From Cylindrospermum stagnale PCC 7417 (lineage in GTDB: Bacteria > Cyanobacteriota > Cyanobacteriia > Cyanobacteriales > Nostocaceae), in the NCBI RefSeq assembly GCF_000317535.1, contig NC_019757.1, positions 2,124,501 through 2,188,500 of the forward strand: a stretch of DNA of 64,000 nucleotides. Reading direction: 5' to 3'. Position 1 is the first letter of the stretch. Each line of letters begins with the position of its first letter. Below are positions 27,701-37,109 of this stretch, one piece after another. Position numbers and translations under genes: made by a program. The notes under the pieces were generated by a model. The model was not told the DNA's origin, searched no databases, and was given only the letters and a program-made list of their open reading frames with translations.

Positions 27701-29947
27701 CAACACTTCATCGCTGCTTGTTTAGAAGCCAGACAGCGGCAGCAATTTGAGCAAAAGAAGAGACTTAGACAAGCGCAAAGGGCTATTGCAGTTATTAGTA
27801 TTTTGGGAATTATTGCTAGTGGTTTCGGTGGTTTGGCATACTTCCAAAAACAATCTGCTCAGTTACGAGAAGTTGCGGCTTTGAATGCCTCGTCGGAAGC
27901 TTTATTATTATCTAATCAGCAATTGGAAGCTTTAATTGCGAGTGTGAAATCTGGGCGAGAACTTAAGCAAGTTTTTGCACCACCAAAAGATATCCAATTT
28001 GCAACTGCGGCGAGTTTTCAGCAAGCTGTTACTCAAACTCAAGAATTTAACCGCTTGCAAGGTCATAATCAACAAGTTAATGCTGTCAGTTTTAGCCATG
28101 ATGGTAGGTTTATCGCTTCTGCTAGTGATGATCAAACGGTGAAAATTTGGAATTCATCTGGGCAATTATTTACAACTTTTCCGGGATTCAAAAACCGAGT
28201 TATATCTGTTGCTTTTAGTCCTGATGGTAAGTTTATTGCGGCTAGTGCTGATAATACTATTCAAGTTTTTGGCAATGATATCGGATTAGGGGAGAAATTT
28301 TTTTTAACGAACCGCCAAGAACGCCAAGAACGCCAAGATAATAAAGAAGGAGGAACTTTTAAAACCAATAGTAGGTTAGTGAAATCTTTATCTGAACATA
28401 CTGATATTGTTACAGATATAAGTTTTAGCCATGATGGGAATATTCTTGCTTCTAGTAGTTTGGATCATACTGTGAAATTATGGCGCATTGATGGCACTCT
28501 CATCAATAGTTGGAATGCTGATAATGGTTGGGTAAATACTGTTTGCTTTAGCCCTGATGGTCAGGTTATCGCTTCTGGTGGTGAAGATAATGTGGTGAAG
28601 CTTTGGCAGGCATCAAATGGTAAGTTAATTACGAGTCTAGTGGGACATAAAGGACGCATTACCCGGATTAAGTTTAGTCCTGATGGTAAATATATCGCTT
28701 CGGCTAGTGGTGACAAAACTATTAAGTTGTGGAATGCTGACGGTAAATTATTACAAACTCTAGAATCTCACAGCGAACAAGTCAACAGCATCAGCTTTAG
28801 TCCAGATAATCAGTTTTTAGCATCTGCTGCGGCTGACAATACTATTAAACTTTGGCGGCTAAATGGGAGTTTATTAGCTACTTTGAAAGGGCATGGTGAA
28901 CAGGTTAGGGATGTCAGCTTTAGCCAAGATGGTAAAATTCTCGCTTCTGCTAGTGCTGATAAAACTATTAAATTGTGGCAAGTGCCGAATAATGAACTGC
29001 TAGAAGGCAATGTTAATAGTGTTGGTTTCAATACTGACGGTAAAATATTTGCATCTGCTGGTTGGGATGGAAATATCACTATTCGGCGACGAGATAAATT
29101 GACTAACTTACAAAAGTTTAAAGGACATCCAGATATTATAAATGCTGTAATTTTTAGCCAGAATGGAAAATATTTGGCAACGGCTAGCGCCGATAAAACT
29201 ATTAAAGTTTGGAATAGTCAAAATTTTCAGTTAATTAAAATATTTACAGGACATAATAACAGAGTTACAAGTATTAGTTTTAGTCCAGATAGTCGTATTC
29301 TTGCTTCTGCTAGTGCTGATAAAACAATTAAGTTATGGCGAATTGCAGATGGTACTCTATTACAAACGCTGATAGGGCATATTGATGAGGTGACAACTGT
29401 CAGTTTTAGCCCCGATGGTAAAAGTTTAGCTTCTGGTAGTGCTGATAATACAGTTAAACTTTGGCGAATAGATGGGATGCTACTCAAGAATTTTACTGGA
29501 CATAATTTAGCGATCGCATCCGTAAAATTTAGTCCAGACGGTAAAACCCTGGCTTCAGCCAGTTGGGACAATACTATCAAGCTTTGGAATGTCACCACAG
29601 GACAGTTAATCAATACTCTCGCTGGACATAGCGATGGTGTAACGGGCCTGAGTTTCTCCCCTGACGGTCAAATTCTCGCTTCTGGTAGCGCTGACAATAC
29701 GATCAAACTGTGGAACACTCCAACCGGCACATTACTCAAAACCCTTTTGGGACATCCACATCGAGTTAACAGCCTTAGTTTCAGTCCCGATGGTAAATTG
29801 TTGCTGAGTGGCGGTAAAGATGCCGGGGTGATGCTGTGGGATTTAGATTTAGACGATTTGATGCAGCGGGGGTGTGCGAGATTAACAGACTACCTCCAGA
29901 ATAACCCAAATGTCAAAGAAGATGAGCGTCATATTTGCGATCGCTAA
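24794..29947 (+). CDS. caspase-like protease / nSTAND NTPase / WD40 protein
   Basis: This 1717-residue protein has a peptidase C14 (caspase/metacaspase) domain at ~20-255 with catalytic His in FYFSGHGM and Cys in [10 protein letters not shown] middle region leads to an nSTAND ATPase (~520-960; [10 protein letters not shown], Walker [10 protein letters not shown] ~569, Walker [12 protein letters not shown] ~658). One hydrophobic segment follows (~996-1018, [19 protein letters not shown]). Fourteen WD40 repeats (~1089-1685) would make two seven-blade propellers. The architecture is that of a signal-gated protease: the propellers sense, the ATPase oligomerises, the caspase cuts, as proposed for cyanobacterial cell death or defence. 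WD40 repeat 2 is broken by an Arg/Gln/Glu-rich insertion encoded by a 9-bp tandem repeat. No clear Shine-Dalgarno precedes the start, so it could be somewhat internal. Confidence 0.93.
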   Translation: MCPRGVATSQSTSGKQTITSKLWLLLVGVNQYQDKRIPPLRYSAVDCQILAEALAGATQEQFLQKEVKIYHDFAQEFSLLATVRTTLQQITAAAAPLDTILFYFSGHGMLQPQNQQAFLCLADTQKDDLPNTALAVQELLQLLGNSRAQNQLVWLDACHSGGMTLRGMNPTPQLVEVLQQRAAKSKGFYALLSCDTEQQSWEFPELGHGVFTYYLMRGLQGDAADVQGLISADGLYRYVYYQTLQYIDKTNQQLRLINQQKRGKGDTHLFSEYPLQTPKRIVEGVGELILGNIPAIPEFRPPRTALVIEGISGSQKTLDFSKMLASVAAFDLQYLPRSRTTTVKDIRAAIQECLRSLSQQQRQRTEEPATVLLYLRGRLAQTPTGEAAFVLLEDIWLGRSWLKKQLRRSQVAQQIIILDCPVVDARFMASLQEWVEDLQLGSETGQCIIAANSPKVNPEQFAQALTDTLNAAAKPAGLSVAGWISQLQVYLAGALNLHIWLSGTQGVIEIIPPTTGGRSNKAALDLKICPYRGLRAFGEEDAQYFYGRETLTRQLISQLGQKSFLAVVGASGSGKSSVVHGGLIAQLRLGKQLPGSDSWWMKSLCPGTRPLDALARRLAGEGKGENLAPHLLLEGMLYQGVEGFVYWIRSRPEPMVVLVIDQFEELFTLAPSEDRQRFLELVLGAVEYAPDKFKLVMTLRADFIAACLEVSALARWLQQSSVLVPPNLSDEDYRRVIVNPAEQVGLKVEPGLVEVLLQELNHSAGDLPLLEFVLEQLWEFRQGGELTLFAYQQQVGGIKGALERKAQAVYDGLDSQTQDCARWIFLSLTQLGEGTEDTRRRVFKSELVVQRYPALLVERTLQALTAGKLVVVNLDEAVGSVKGEEVSLIASSSVVTIEVVHEILIRHWSTLRWWLEENRSRLRSQRQVEQAAALWKHNDEQADFLLSGIRLGEAEEIYVKYTDELSQDVQHFIAACLEARQRQQFEQKKRLRQAQRAIAVISILGIIASGFGGLAYFQKQSAQLREVAALNASSEALLLSNQQLEALIASVKSGRELKQVFAPPKDIQFATAASFQQAVTQTQEFNRLQGHNQQVNAVSFSHDGRFIASASDDQTVKIWNSSGQLFTTFPGFKNRVISVAFSPDGKFIAASADNTIQVFGNDIGLGEKFFLTNRQERQERQDNKEGGTFKTNSRLVKSLSEHTDIVTDISFSHDGNILASSSLDHTVKLWRIDGTLINSWNADNGWVNTVCFSPDGQVIASGGEDNVVKLWQASNGKLITSLVGHKGRITRIKFSPDGKYIASASGDKTIKLWNADGKLLQTLESHSEQVNSISFSPDNQFLASAAADNTIKLWRLNGSLLATLKGHGEQVRDVSFSQDGKILASASADKTIKLWQVPNNELLEGNVNSVGFNTDGKIFASAGWDGNITIRRRDKLTNLQKFKGHPDIINAVIFSQNGKYLATASADKTIKVWNSQNFQLIKIFTGHNNRVTSISFSPDSRILASASADKTIKLWRIADGTLLQTLIGHIDEVTTVSFSPDGKSLASGSADNTVKLWRIDGMLLKNFTGHNLAIASVKFSPDGKTLASASWDNTIKLWNVTTGQLINTLAGHSDGVTGLSFSPDGQILASGSADNTIKLWNTPTGTLLKTLLGHPHRVNSLSFSPDGKLLLSGGKDAGVMLWDLDLDDLMQRGCARLTDYLQNNPNVKEDERHICDR
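28313..28339. repeat. 9-bp tandem repeat inserted in a WD40 coding region
   Basis: CGCCAAGAA is repeated three times (the last copy ends GAT). It encodes RQERQERQD in frame, between WD40 repeats 2 and 3. The flanking AACGAACCGCCAAGA resembles a family of dispersed repeats common in Nostoc intergenic regions, so this is probably an in-frame element insertion. Confidence 0.6.
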
Positions 29948-30128
29948 TTACAGCAGTTTTCATCTATTTGAACCACATCCGCCGCCGAGAACATTGCTGT
30001 GCCCCTACCGCGTGGTCTATTTACCTAAAAATTGCTGTAAATTAGCCTTGGTAAATAAAAGTATCAAAAGTGCGGCGATGGTCATGTCTTGAGTATTTTC
30101 AGAGATATTTATTAGGAAGAGCTTTAAC

Positions 30129-32321
30129 ATGAAGTTAAAACGAAAGTGGATTGGATTTCTCTTAATCCTGCTGAGTAGTGTTTTGCTGCTGGTGGTCACT
30201 TACCCCAAGCCTGCACTTTCGGCTTTTCCACCTTACGGGATGGTGACTAAGACTGCCACCGATTTGGGTAATCTGATTGGACGAAAGATCACCCGCCCGA
30301 TTTTAATCACAGACGAAAAAACGTCTCCTCCCAACTTTGCCGACGACATCAAAAAGCTAAAAGGTGATGCAGGAGCATATACTGTTCGAGCTAAGAAAGA
30401 AAACGGGATATGGGTCGAGCAACCCGATGGCGAAAAAATGGACACCTGCTGGATCGTTTGGCTTTCCCCCTTTTCCAATGACCAGCAAGACAAATCGCTC
30501 CTTGCCCACGAGGTATACCACTGTTTCCAGAATGAATTAATCGTAGCCAAGGAGCTTCCCGACTGGTTAATTGAAGGATCTGCTCAATGGGCAGCAGAAG
30601 AATATGTGGGCGGAACGAAGATTAGTAGTCCTAGCTGGAAAGAGTATTTGACTAACGCCAAAGCCTTATTTAGTCGGAAGTATGATGCCATCGGACTTTA
30701 CGCCCACCTGAAAAACAACGGGGTCAACGTCTGGAAAGAACTTGATCAGCTACTCAAAAACACTTCCAACAATTCCGACATCCTCTTCAAACAACTAGTC
30801 AGTGATGTGGGCGATATGTTCCTGACCAATTGGGCCGCTGGGTTGGCACGACTTACTAAAGCCGGGCCCGACTGGGACACTACTGGTCCTGGCATCACTT
30901 TAGACAAGCGAGAACCGACCCCAATTGCTATTTCTACATCTGCTCCGCTTTCCGTAGAAATCCTACCTGTAAACCAAGCCTTATACGACATCACCCTTCC
31001 TGACAGTAAAATCATCAAGTTCAACATCAAAGGGTACGGAGCTTTGCGCTGGGATGGCGGCAGTAGCGATGTACTTAAGTTCAGCCAAAGTTTTGCCAAA
31101 AGCTACTGTGTGGCGAAAACCTGCCAATGCAAAGATGGCTCTTCGCCATCAGGGGTAGAATCCGCGCCCTCTGGCAAAGTCCTGCTAGCAGTGACAGGGA
31201 CAACTCAATCTACGCTGGTGGATGTTACTGTGGAAGAAAATCCTTGTCAGAAAGACAAACCTGGTAAGAGTGGCGGCAGTAGTAGCCCTAATTCTGATTC
31301 GCTTAGTGGCGGTAGCAGCAAAACGGATAGTAGCGGCAGTACCAAAACTGGCACGAGCTACGGTGACCCCCACCTGATCACATTTGATGGGTTCCGCTAC
31401 AGTTTCCAGACAGTGGGCGAGTTTTTATTGAGCCAGTCTCAGGATAGCAAGTTTGCGGTGCAGACGCGTCAATCCCAAGTATCAGGGCAACAACTGACCC
31501 TAAACACGGCGGTTGCCATGAAGGTTGGAAGCGATCGCGTTGCCTTCTATGCTCAAAATGCGCCTAACTCCAACCCCTCACTGCTCTGGGTAAATGGCAA
31601 ACCTGTGGAGTTGCAAAACGGCATCCTGACGCTAACCGATGGTGTGGTGCAAAAGCGCAGCGATCAGCAATATGTGATTCAGTGGAAAACGGGTGAACAG
31701 GTAACTGTGCGCCTGAGTCAGGTAGCAAAGCTGACTTTTCTGAATGTCACTGCCAGCGTGTCTGCTACCCAACCGGGAGGTTACAATGGCTTACTGGGCA
31801 ATATTGATGGCAATGCAGCGAACGACTTGCAAACCCGCGCTGGCAAAGTAATTCCCGCAAAATCCAGTTACGGTCAACTCACCTCCGCCCTCAACAACTT
31901 GCTGCCCACTCCGATTCCGCTCTCTCAGCTAGAAACAGCCTTTCTAGATCAACTGCATCGTGAGTTTGGGAACAGTTGGCGAATTCGATCTAGTGAGTCT
32001 TTATTTGACTATGGGTTGGGTCAATCTACTGAAACCTTTAGCAATCCGAGTTTTCCCCAACGTTACCTCACCCTCAGCTCTTTGCTGCCCGCGCAGTTGC
32101 GAACGGCTGAAAACGTTTGCCGTAAAGCAGGTGTAGAGGCGAGCCTACTGGAAGGCTGTATCTTTGATGTGGGCATGACAAACCAACCCGGTTTTGCCCA
32201 GGCTGCTGCAAAAGCTCTGGTGCAGGGAGAGATAGATCGGACGATCAATCGGGCGGTTGACCAAGTGCGAGACAAAATCCCCGTGCCGATTCCAGTCAAA
32301 ATTCCGGGCTTTCCGTTCTAG
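30129..32321 (+). CDS. secreted HEXXH metallopeptidase-like protein with VWD-like domain
   Basis: The 730-residue protein starts with a signal peptide (WIGFLLILLSSVLLLVVTYP, cleavage near ALSA). At ~126-150 is LLAHEVYHCFQNE followed by WLIEGSAQWAAEE, i.e. HEXXH plus a downstream glutamate, the zinc pattern of gluzincin peptidases. A Ser/Gly/Thr-rich linker (~380-408) leads to a von Willebrand factor type D-like domain (~410-560; GTSYGDPHLITFDGFRYSF, GYNGLLGNIDGNAANDL). The C-terminus resembles the post-VWD region of other bacterial proteins. It is probably extracellular, perhaps adhesive or matrix-processing. The ATG follows AGGAAGAG closely. The gene lies 181 bases after the caspase-WD40 gene on the same strand. 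Confidence 0.8.
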   Translation: MKLKRKWIGFLLILLSSVLLLVVTYPKPALSAFPPYGMVTKTATDLGNLIGRKITRPILITDEKTSPPNFADDIKKLKGDAGAYTVRAKKENGIWVEQPDGEKMDTCWIVWLSPFSNDQQDKSLLAHEVYHCFQNELIVAKELPDWLIEGSAQWAAEEYVGGTKISSPSWKEYLTNAKALFSRKYDAIGLYAHLKNNGVNVWKELDQLLKNTSNNSDILFKQLVSDVGDMFLTNWAAGLARLTKAGPDWDTTGPGITLDKREPTPIAISTSAPLSVEILPVNQALYDITLPDSKIIKFNIKGYGALRWDGGSSDVLKFSQSFAKSYCVAKTCQCKDGSSPSGVESAPSGKVLLAVTGTTQSTLVDVTVEENPCQKDKPGKSGGSSSPNSDSLSGGSSKTDSSGSTKTGTSYGDPHLITFDGFRYSFQTVGEFLLSQSQDSKFAVQTRQSQVSGQQLTLNTAVAMKVGSDRVAFYAQNAPNSNPSLLWVNGKPVELQNGILTLTDGVVQKRSDQQYVIQWKTGEQVTVRLSQVAKLTFLNVTASVSATQPGGYNGLLGNIDGNAANDLQTRAGKVIPAKSSYGQLTSALNNLLPTPIPLSQLETAFLDQLHREFGNSWRIRSSESLFDYGLGQSTETFSNPSFPQRYLTLSSLLPAQLRTAENVCRKAGVEASLLEGCIFDVGMTNQPGFAQAAAKALVQGEIDRTINRAVDQVRDKIPVPIPVKIPGFPF

Positions 32322-32439
32322 GTGACGTACTCCACACACTCCCCGAAGATAGCGAGACGCTGTTCGCGTTCGGGTGAGTGTGGGCATCTGGGGGACTCTT
32401 CTTTGAAGACATTGACTGAAGAAATGTGATGCCTACTGC
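32322..32439. repeat. imperfect palindrome after the VWD gene
   Basis: CACACTCCCCGAA (32335-32347) pairs with TTCGGGTGAGTGTG (32369-32382) with one mismatch, around a 21-base loop that contains smaller inverted repeats. It begins 13 bases after the stop codon and may act as a terminator, but its GC-rich nested structure without a T-run resembles a dispersed palindromic element. Confidence 0.5.
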
Positions 32440-32830
32440 TCCCGTGAGGGTTAATTAACAGTTAGCGAAAAGCTAACAATTACTACCAATTACTCACATT
32501 TAATTTGCCGCCAAATGCATCAAATTTAAGATGAAGTTAGCATTTTTATGTAAAATACAATCATGCTAATAGGATTCAAGACAAAACTTAAGGTAAGCAA
32601 GCAGCAGCGTCTACTACTGGCACAACACGCAGGAGTAGCAAGACACGCCTGGAATCGAGGGTTAGCATTATGCCAACAATTAACGCTGCTATTAATTTAA
32701 GTCAAGAAGCGGCTAGATTAGTCGGGGAGAGCCTGTGGACTGGATAGTGTCGACACTTCCAGGTGGAAACAGGAAGAAACAGCAGAAAATCGTTAGTAAT
32801 TGTTAGCATTTTTGGATCGGATACACATAT
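32440..32830 (+). mobile_element. tnpB: internally deleted IS200/IS605-type element (tnpB remnant, MITE-like)
   Basis: An ATG frame at 32563-32700 reads MLIGFKTKLKVSKQQRLLLA then GVARHAWNRGLAL, the typical TnpB N-terminus. It stops, but in another frame 32682-32747 reads NAAINLSQEAARLVG, matching the TnpB C-terminal end (D-x-N-A-A-I-N-L). The ~300 central codons with RuvC and zinc finger are gone. A hairpin GTTAGC-GAAAA-GCTAAC at 32461-32477 could be the left-end structure, and GTTAGTAATTGTTAGC near 32790 may mark the right end. No TnpA is present, so it can move only with help in trans. The exact ends are uncertain. Confidence 0.75.
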
Positions 32831-32861
32831 TATTTAGGATCACTTCAGAAGCCATTGCATT

Positions 32862-33275
32862 TTAATCAATTACTTGCTTTCTCGTGGACTTAATCTGTCC
32901 TCGCTTAGTTTTACTGTCAAGACGTTTTCTTTGAGAACTGCGAGTCGGTTTAGTGGGTTTGCGTTTTTCGGGCAGTATGACCGCATTTTTAACGAGTTCT
33001 TTAAGTCGTTCAAAAGCTGCCTCCCGGTTCTTTTCTTGGCTTCGGTGTTCTTGAGATTTGATGACAACAACCCCTTCAAGGGTAATGCGTCGGTCATTTA
33101 ACTTCAAAAGCTGTTCTTTATAGAAAGCGGGTAATGATGAATTCTGAATATCAAATCGTAGGTGGATGGCAGTAGAAACCTTATTAACATTTTGGCCTCC
33201 TGCACCTTGAGACCGAATCGCACTAATTTCAATTTCGCTATCGGAAATAATGATTTTGTTAGAAATTTGCAGCAT
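32862..33275 (-). CDS. arfB: alternative ribosome-rescue factor / peptidyl-tRNA hydrolase ArfB
   Basis: The 137-residue protein is a small class-I release-factor-like protein. The catalytic GGQ stands in IRSQGAGGQNVNKVSTAIHL, and the C-terminus is a basic tail (SSQRKRLDSKTKRGQIKSTRKQ) that enters the empty mRNA channel of stalled ribosomes. ArfB/YaeJ hydrolyses peptidyl-tRNA on non-stop ribosomes; length and layout match. It lacks the codon-recognition domain of RF1 and RF2. It stands alone between the IS605 remnant and the porin gene. Confidence 0.93.
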   Translation of the reverse strand: MLQISNKIIISDSEIEISAIRSQGAGGQNVNKVSTAIHLRFDIQNSSLPAFYKEQLLKLNDRRITLEGVVVIKSQEHRSQEKNREAAFERLKELVKNAVILPEKRKPTKPTRSSQRKRLDSKTKRGQIKSTRKQVID

Positions 33276-33363
33276 AACTTATAATATAGCTTAACTAGGG
33301 CAGTTGCGTAGATTTCATATTCATTTGTAACAAGTTAAAAGCAAGTCAATTAGTTTAAAAATC

Positions 33364-34986
33364 CTAAAAACTAAAAGTAGTCCGAATTGCCCCCACAAAA
33401 ATATCATTGTTGCTCGAAATATGTCCAGGGTCAGTCACAATAAAAAATCCCGGAGTAATAGCAATATTATCATTCACTAAAAAACGATAAAAAACCTCAT
33501 AATGTGTAGAATTTCCTCGGTCTATGTTGGTAAATAAATATCCATTATTCAACTTGAGCGGTTGACCAATAATCAACCCAAATAAATCGCCCTTTCTACC
33601 AAAAGGATCATATAAACCTAAAGAAGCTTGATATGTAGTAGTCAGCGCAACTGCATCTGATGTTAAGGCATCAGTTACGACTGCACCTCCCCAAAGGCTA
33701 AAAACCACCTGATTAGTTAGTTGCCATTTCATGCTAGCGTTGAGAGCATGAATTTGAGCAGGTGCATTTAAGCCACCAGAAGTATCAGCATTGCCGCTAC
33801 CTGTGCCAGTATCTAATTGACCATCTTTCGCATAGGCATTTATATAAGTTAAACCAGTAATTAAAGAAGAAGTTGGCTTATATAATAATTGCACTCCCAA
33901 AGCACTATGATCTGTACTAAATAAACCTTGGTTACTATCATTAGTATTTCTAGTACCATAGGCAAATTGCAAGCGAACTGTATCAGAAAGCAACCAATCA
34001 AAGCCTAAACCAGCATCAAGACTGCCAATTTTGAAAAGGGGAGATGAACCAGCAAAGAGAGAAATAGCCCCTCCTCCAGCGTCAGCGTAGGGTGAGTTAA
34101 CGCTGAGAACACTGCCTAAACTGAATCCTACAGGTTTGAAAGTGAAAACAACGCGATCGCCTAATCCAGCAACTCGATATTCTAAAGAATCCAATTTTAC
34201 CTGATTTTCGTAATCTGCCTGCCAAGCTAGCCTAGCCATATTGGTGTTAAAAGCTTCAGGATTACCAAAGCTATCTCCCGCACTATTCCCCGTTACCAAC
34301 CCAATGCGAAAACGGTCTTTACCATTGAAAGAAGACACCAGTTGCAATTGTGTGAGTTGAGTCAAAATTGTGTTAGCTTCTCCTTTACCTGGAGGCTTAC
34401 CACCAGAACCCGTTGCTAAACCTAAGATTACTTGTCCACCCAAACCGACAGTAGTCGAAAATTGTTGGGCTGTTAAATTGGCATTACGCGCTTCTAAGTC
34501 GGCAATTCTCCCTGTTAAATTTGTTAATTCGGTTGCAAATTCTGTTTGGAGTTTTTGTAATGTTTCCAAGTCAGCTTTTTTAACTTGCTCTGTTAAACCT
34601 GCCGCAACTAATTGATTAATTTTATCTAATGCTGCCTGTAAACCTGCGGCGAATTCATAGCGAGTTAAGGGACGGTTGCCTTTAAATGTTCCATCGCCAT
34701 AACCAGCAATTACACCATAACGTTCAACTAAAGATTGCAATGCCGTGAAAGCCCAATCACTAGGCTGAATATCAGATAATTGTGATACTGAGTTCAACCG
34801 CTCGTCGTTGCTATCAGAGTCTTCATAACTCTGAGATATGTTGTCTAAATTTTCCGACTTTTCTGAGTAAATTACTTGTAAATTGCGAATATTTTCCTCA
34901 TTTGCATTAACTGCCAAAGCTGGTGCAGCTAAACAAAATACTGCTGTTCCAGATAAGAACAATAATTTGTTGTAGATCATCATCAC
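33364..34986 (-). CDS. OprB-type outer-membrane porin with SLH domain
   Basis: The 540-residue protein has a signal peptide (LLFLSGTAVFCLAAPALA), an SLH domain at ~70-125 (SDWAFTALQSLVERYGVIAG, GTFKGNRPLTRYEFAAGL) that binds pyruvylated wall polymer, a short coiled coil (~130-170) and an OprB/carbohydrate-selective porin barrel ending in the outer-membrane signature TTFSF with terminal Phe. This is the standard cyanobacterial SLH porin, often linked to inorganic ion or iron uptake. It follows a FecR-domain gene by 33 bases on the same strand, which suggests co-expression. Solute specificity cannot be read from the sequence. Confidence 0.92.
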   Translation of the reverse strand: MMMIYNKLLFLSGTAVFCLAAPALAVNANEENIRNLQVIYSEKSENLDNISQSYEDSDSNDERLNSVSQLSDIQPSDWAFTALQSLVERYGVIAGYGDGTFKGNRPLTRYEFAAGLQAALDKINQLVAAGLTEQVKKADLETLQKLQTEFATELTNLTGRIADLEARNANLTAQQFSTTVGLGGQVILGLATGSGGKPPGKGEANTILTQLTQLQLVSSFNGKDRFRIGLVTGNSAGDSFGNPEAFNTNMARLAWQADYENQVKLDSLEYRVAGLGDRVVFTFKPVGFSLGSVLSVNSPYADAGGGAISLFAGSSPLFKIGSLDAGLGFDWLLSDTVRLQFAYGTRNTNDSNQGLFSTDHSALGVQLLYKPTSSLITGLTYINAYAKDGQLDTGTGSGNADTSGGLNAPAQIHALNASMKWQLTNQVVFSLWGGAVVTDALTSDAVALTTTYQASLGLYDPFGRKGDLFGLIIGQPLKLNNGYLFTNIDRGNSTHYEVFYRFLVNDNIAITPGFFIVTDPGHISSNNDIFVGAIRTTFSF

Positions 34987-35019
34987 CCATCACACATAAA
35001 TATCTGGACAAATTAGCGA

Positions 35020-36291
35020 TTAGCGATCGCGTGCTACCCCAGTTGTCAAACTACCATAATAGGGAATTCCCTCTTGGGGTTCATCACCGTTGACCCCAAA
35101 AACTTGAATCTGGGTTATTTGACCATTAGCATCGATAACTGAGCCACTTGCATTATTACCATTCAAACCAGCTTTATTAGATATACCTGTTGTGCCATCA
35201 ATGGTAACAGTACCTTCATCAAAATCTACAGAAATTTGTTTTGGAGAGTTGGAACTATTATCAGGGATAAACATGCCATTATTTCCTCCTGTTTTGACGA
35301 ATGTACCAGTGATAACTTGCTGGTTAATAATTCTAACTGAAGCGCGGGGACGAGGATTTAAATCTCCCTCAGTACCATTTAAAGCATCTGATAAGAAAGT
35401 CTTAGTAAATCCCTCTATTCTCTTCGTTTGATTTCTCAATGCTGCCAAAGTTTCAATTCTCACAGCTTTGAGTGTTTCCTGCACTGGAACCGCTTCTTGA
35501 GCAACTAAATTTTCTTGTCCTGGCCCGATACCACCAGTCAAAGTGATTATTTTATAAAATCCTTTTAAGTCAAATTCCTGTACATTTCCTACCACTCCAT
35601 TTTTGACAGCTACTGTCTGACCACCTTTTAAAGCAACGATTTTTTTATCTTTCAAATCAGAGATTTTAATATCTCCATCCGTCAAAGCATAAACTTGTGT
35701 GATGTTACGTGCTGAATTGTGACTCACCATCACTGCACTGGCTTGATTTGCTGGTTGAGATAGAGCGAGTTTAGTTGCTGTCGGTTGTACAGCACCACCG
35801 TTATTTTGACTTAAATTATTAGTATTAGCAGCAGGAAGTACTGCCAGGATACTTATTTTACTTTCTGGCGTTTCAATTTCCGTGCCAACGCTACCTGGTG
35901 GACTTAAAATTAAAGTAGTGCCATTCTCCAACTTAAAGATCATTTCCTGAAGGGCAATGCGATTTGGTAGTTGAAAGCGACGCACACCTGGTTCAAATCG
36001 AAATGTGCTACTCTGATCTACTCGAATTAATGATTTATCGTTAAAGAAAAGTTGAGCTTCAGAGCTAACGCCTGTCCTAACTGCATCTCGTGGAACTATT
36101 ACATCTTTTGCTTTTGCTGGGCGTCGAGTTTGATTTTGCAGCAACAGTTCGACTATCTTCGTTAGCTTGTAAACTTCCGCACGGGTTAGTTGCTCGTCTT
36201 GTACAGCTAGTACAGGAGTCATCGAATATAGTGTTAGTAGACTGCTAACAATTAACTTTTGAGTTACAGACCAAATCTGCTGTCTCATCAA
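35020..36291 (-). CDS. exported FecR-domain protein
   Basis: The 423-residue protein has an N-terminal signal (LIVSSLLTLYSMTPVLAVQ), then a FecR-type domain (~60-160): VPRDAVRTGVSSEAQLFFND, LIRVDQSSTFRFEPG, then MIFKLENGTTLILSPPGSVG. The rest is Asn/Gly/Thr-rich without a known domain. FecR domains in cyanobacteria are usually periplasmic and not always tied to sigma/anti-sigma pairs; no ECF sigma gene or sigma-binding N-terminal domain is here. It precedes the porin gene by 33 bases, so it may assist or sense for that porin. Function is inferred from the domain only. Confidence 0.82.
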   Translation of the reverse strand: MMRQQIWSVTQKLIVSSLLTLYSMTPVLAVQDEQLTRAEVYKLTKIVELLLQNQTRRPAKAKDVIVPRDAVRTGVSSEAQLFFNDKSLIRVDQSSTFRFEPGVRRFQLPNRIALQEMIFKLENGTTLILSPPGSVGTEIETPESKISILAVLPAANTNNLSQNNGGAVQPTATKLALSQPANQASAVMVSHNSARNITQVYALTDGDIKISDLKDKKIVALKGGQTVAVKNGVVGNVQEFDLKGFYKIITLTGGIGPGQENLVAQEAVPVQETLKAVRIETLAALRNQTKRIEGFTKTFLSDALNGTEGDLNPRPRASVRIINQQVITGTFVKTGGNNGMFIPDNSSNSPKQISVDFDEGTVTIDGTTGISNKAGLNGNNASGSVIDANGQITQIQVFGVNGDEPQEGIPYYGSLTTGVARDR

Positions 36292-36607
36292 TCTAATCCT
36301 TTAATAATAAAGATATATCTAATTAAATGGCTTGACTTTTATACTACCTACACTAATAGAGTTATTATAGGTAGCTTATGTTCCGATTAATAATATTTTT
36401 TTTCAGAAATTAAACTGCCCTCCCCCTCTCCTGACTTTGTTCGGAGTTGTTTAGAGGGCGTCACCTGTCTTCAGCCACCCGCGTATTTACAAGGTACCCC
36501 GTTACATGGGTTTTTCCGATGCAATCGCTAGTTTTCCCCTTACATTAGGCGATTCTTGGTAGTAAAATAGAGGATTACTCCCTCAATCACTGCGAAAATT
36601 AAAAGCC
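36292..36607. other. intergenic region, no gene seen
   Basis: These 316 bases separate the divergent FecR and DUF4870 genes and should hold both promoters. The middle is GC-richer (about 36415-36535) than the flanks and looks like foreign or repeat-derived sequence, but I find no clear inverted repeat or coding segment. Confidence 0.4.
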
Positions 36608-37078
36608 ATGCAACGAGAAAAACCAAAACAACAAATGCGTATATGGGCGATGTTGTGTCATCTCTCAGCGCTTTTAGCATGGATAATCTTGTGTTGTTTT
36701 ATTTTTCTCGGTTTGCCGTTATTTTTACCAGTAAATCTTTTGCCACCATTGATGATTTGGCAATTAAAAAAAGCACAATACCCCTGGATTGATCTTCAAG
36801 GTAAAGAGGCTTTGAACTTTCAAATCTCATTGACGTTTTATACTTTTATTATCATCATAATCTCTTTGTTTTTTATGGTAACCAGTTTTGGTCTTGCAGT
36901 GACTAGCAATCAGGCATCAAATCATGTAAATACCACCTTAGATAGTTTACTAATTGTGTTCATGATGTTTATTTTATTCATCCTGTCAGTACAATTATTT
37001 CTGGTGACCTTTGCAGGCATCAAAGCATACAATGGAGAGCATTATCGATATCCTTTGACGATTCGAGTTTTGCGGTAA
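36608..37078 (+). CDS. DUF4870/Tic20-like membrane protein
   Basis: The 156-residue protein has a short basic N-terminus and four hydrophobic segments (~14-37, 38-50, 76-100, 118-142). The phrases MRIWAMLCHLSALLAW, PLMIWQLKKAQYPWID and QGKEALNFQISLTFY are typical of DUF4870, a family distantly like Tic20. No function is established. The next gene starts 31 bases downstream on the same strand, so the pair may be co-transcribed, though the families have no known link. Confidence 0.82.
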   Translation: MQREKPKQQMRIWAMLCHLSALLAWIILCCFIFLGLPLFLPVNLLPPLMIWQLKKAQYPWIDLQGKEALNFQISLTFYTFIIIIISLFFMVTSFGLAVTSNQASNHVNTTLDSLLIVFMMFILFILSVQLFLVTFAGIKAYNGEHYRYPLTIRVLR

Positions 37079-37109
37079 AAATCAAATTAAGTATATAGAC
37101 GGAGATATT

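Noticed and set aside
28810-29613. Minus-strand open frames opposite the WD40 repeats
   Set aside because: They repeat with the same period as the WD40 units and have no ribosome sites or known domains; they are shadows.
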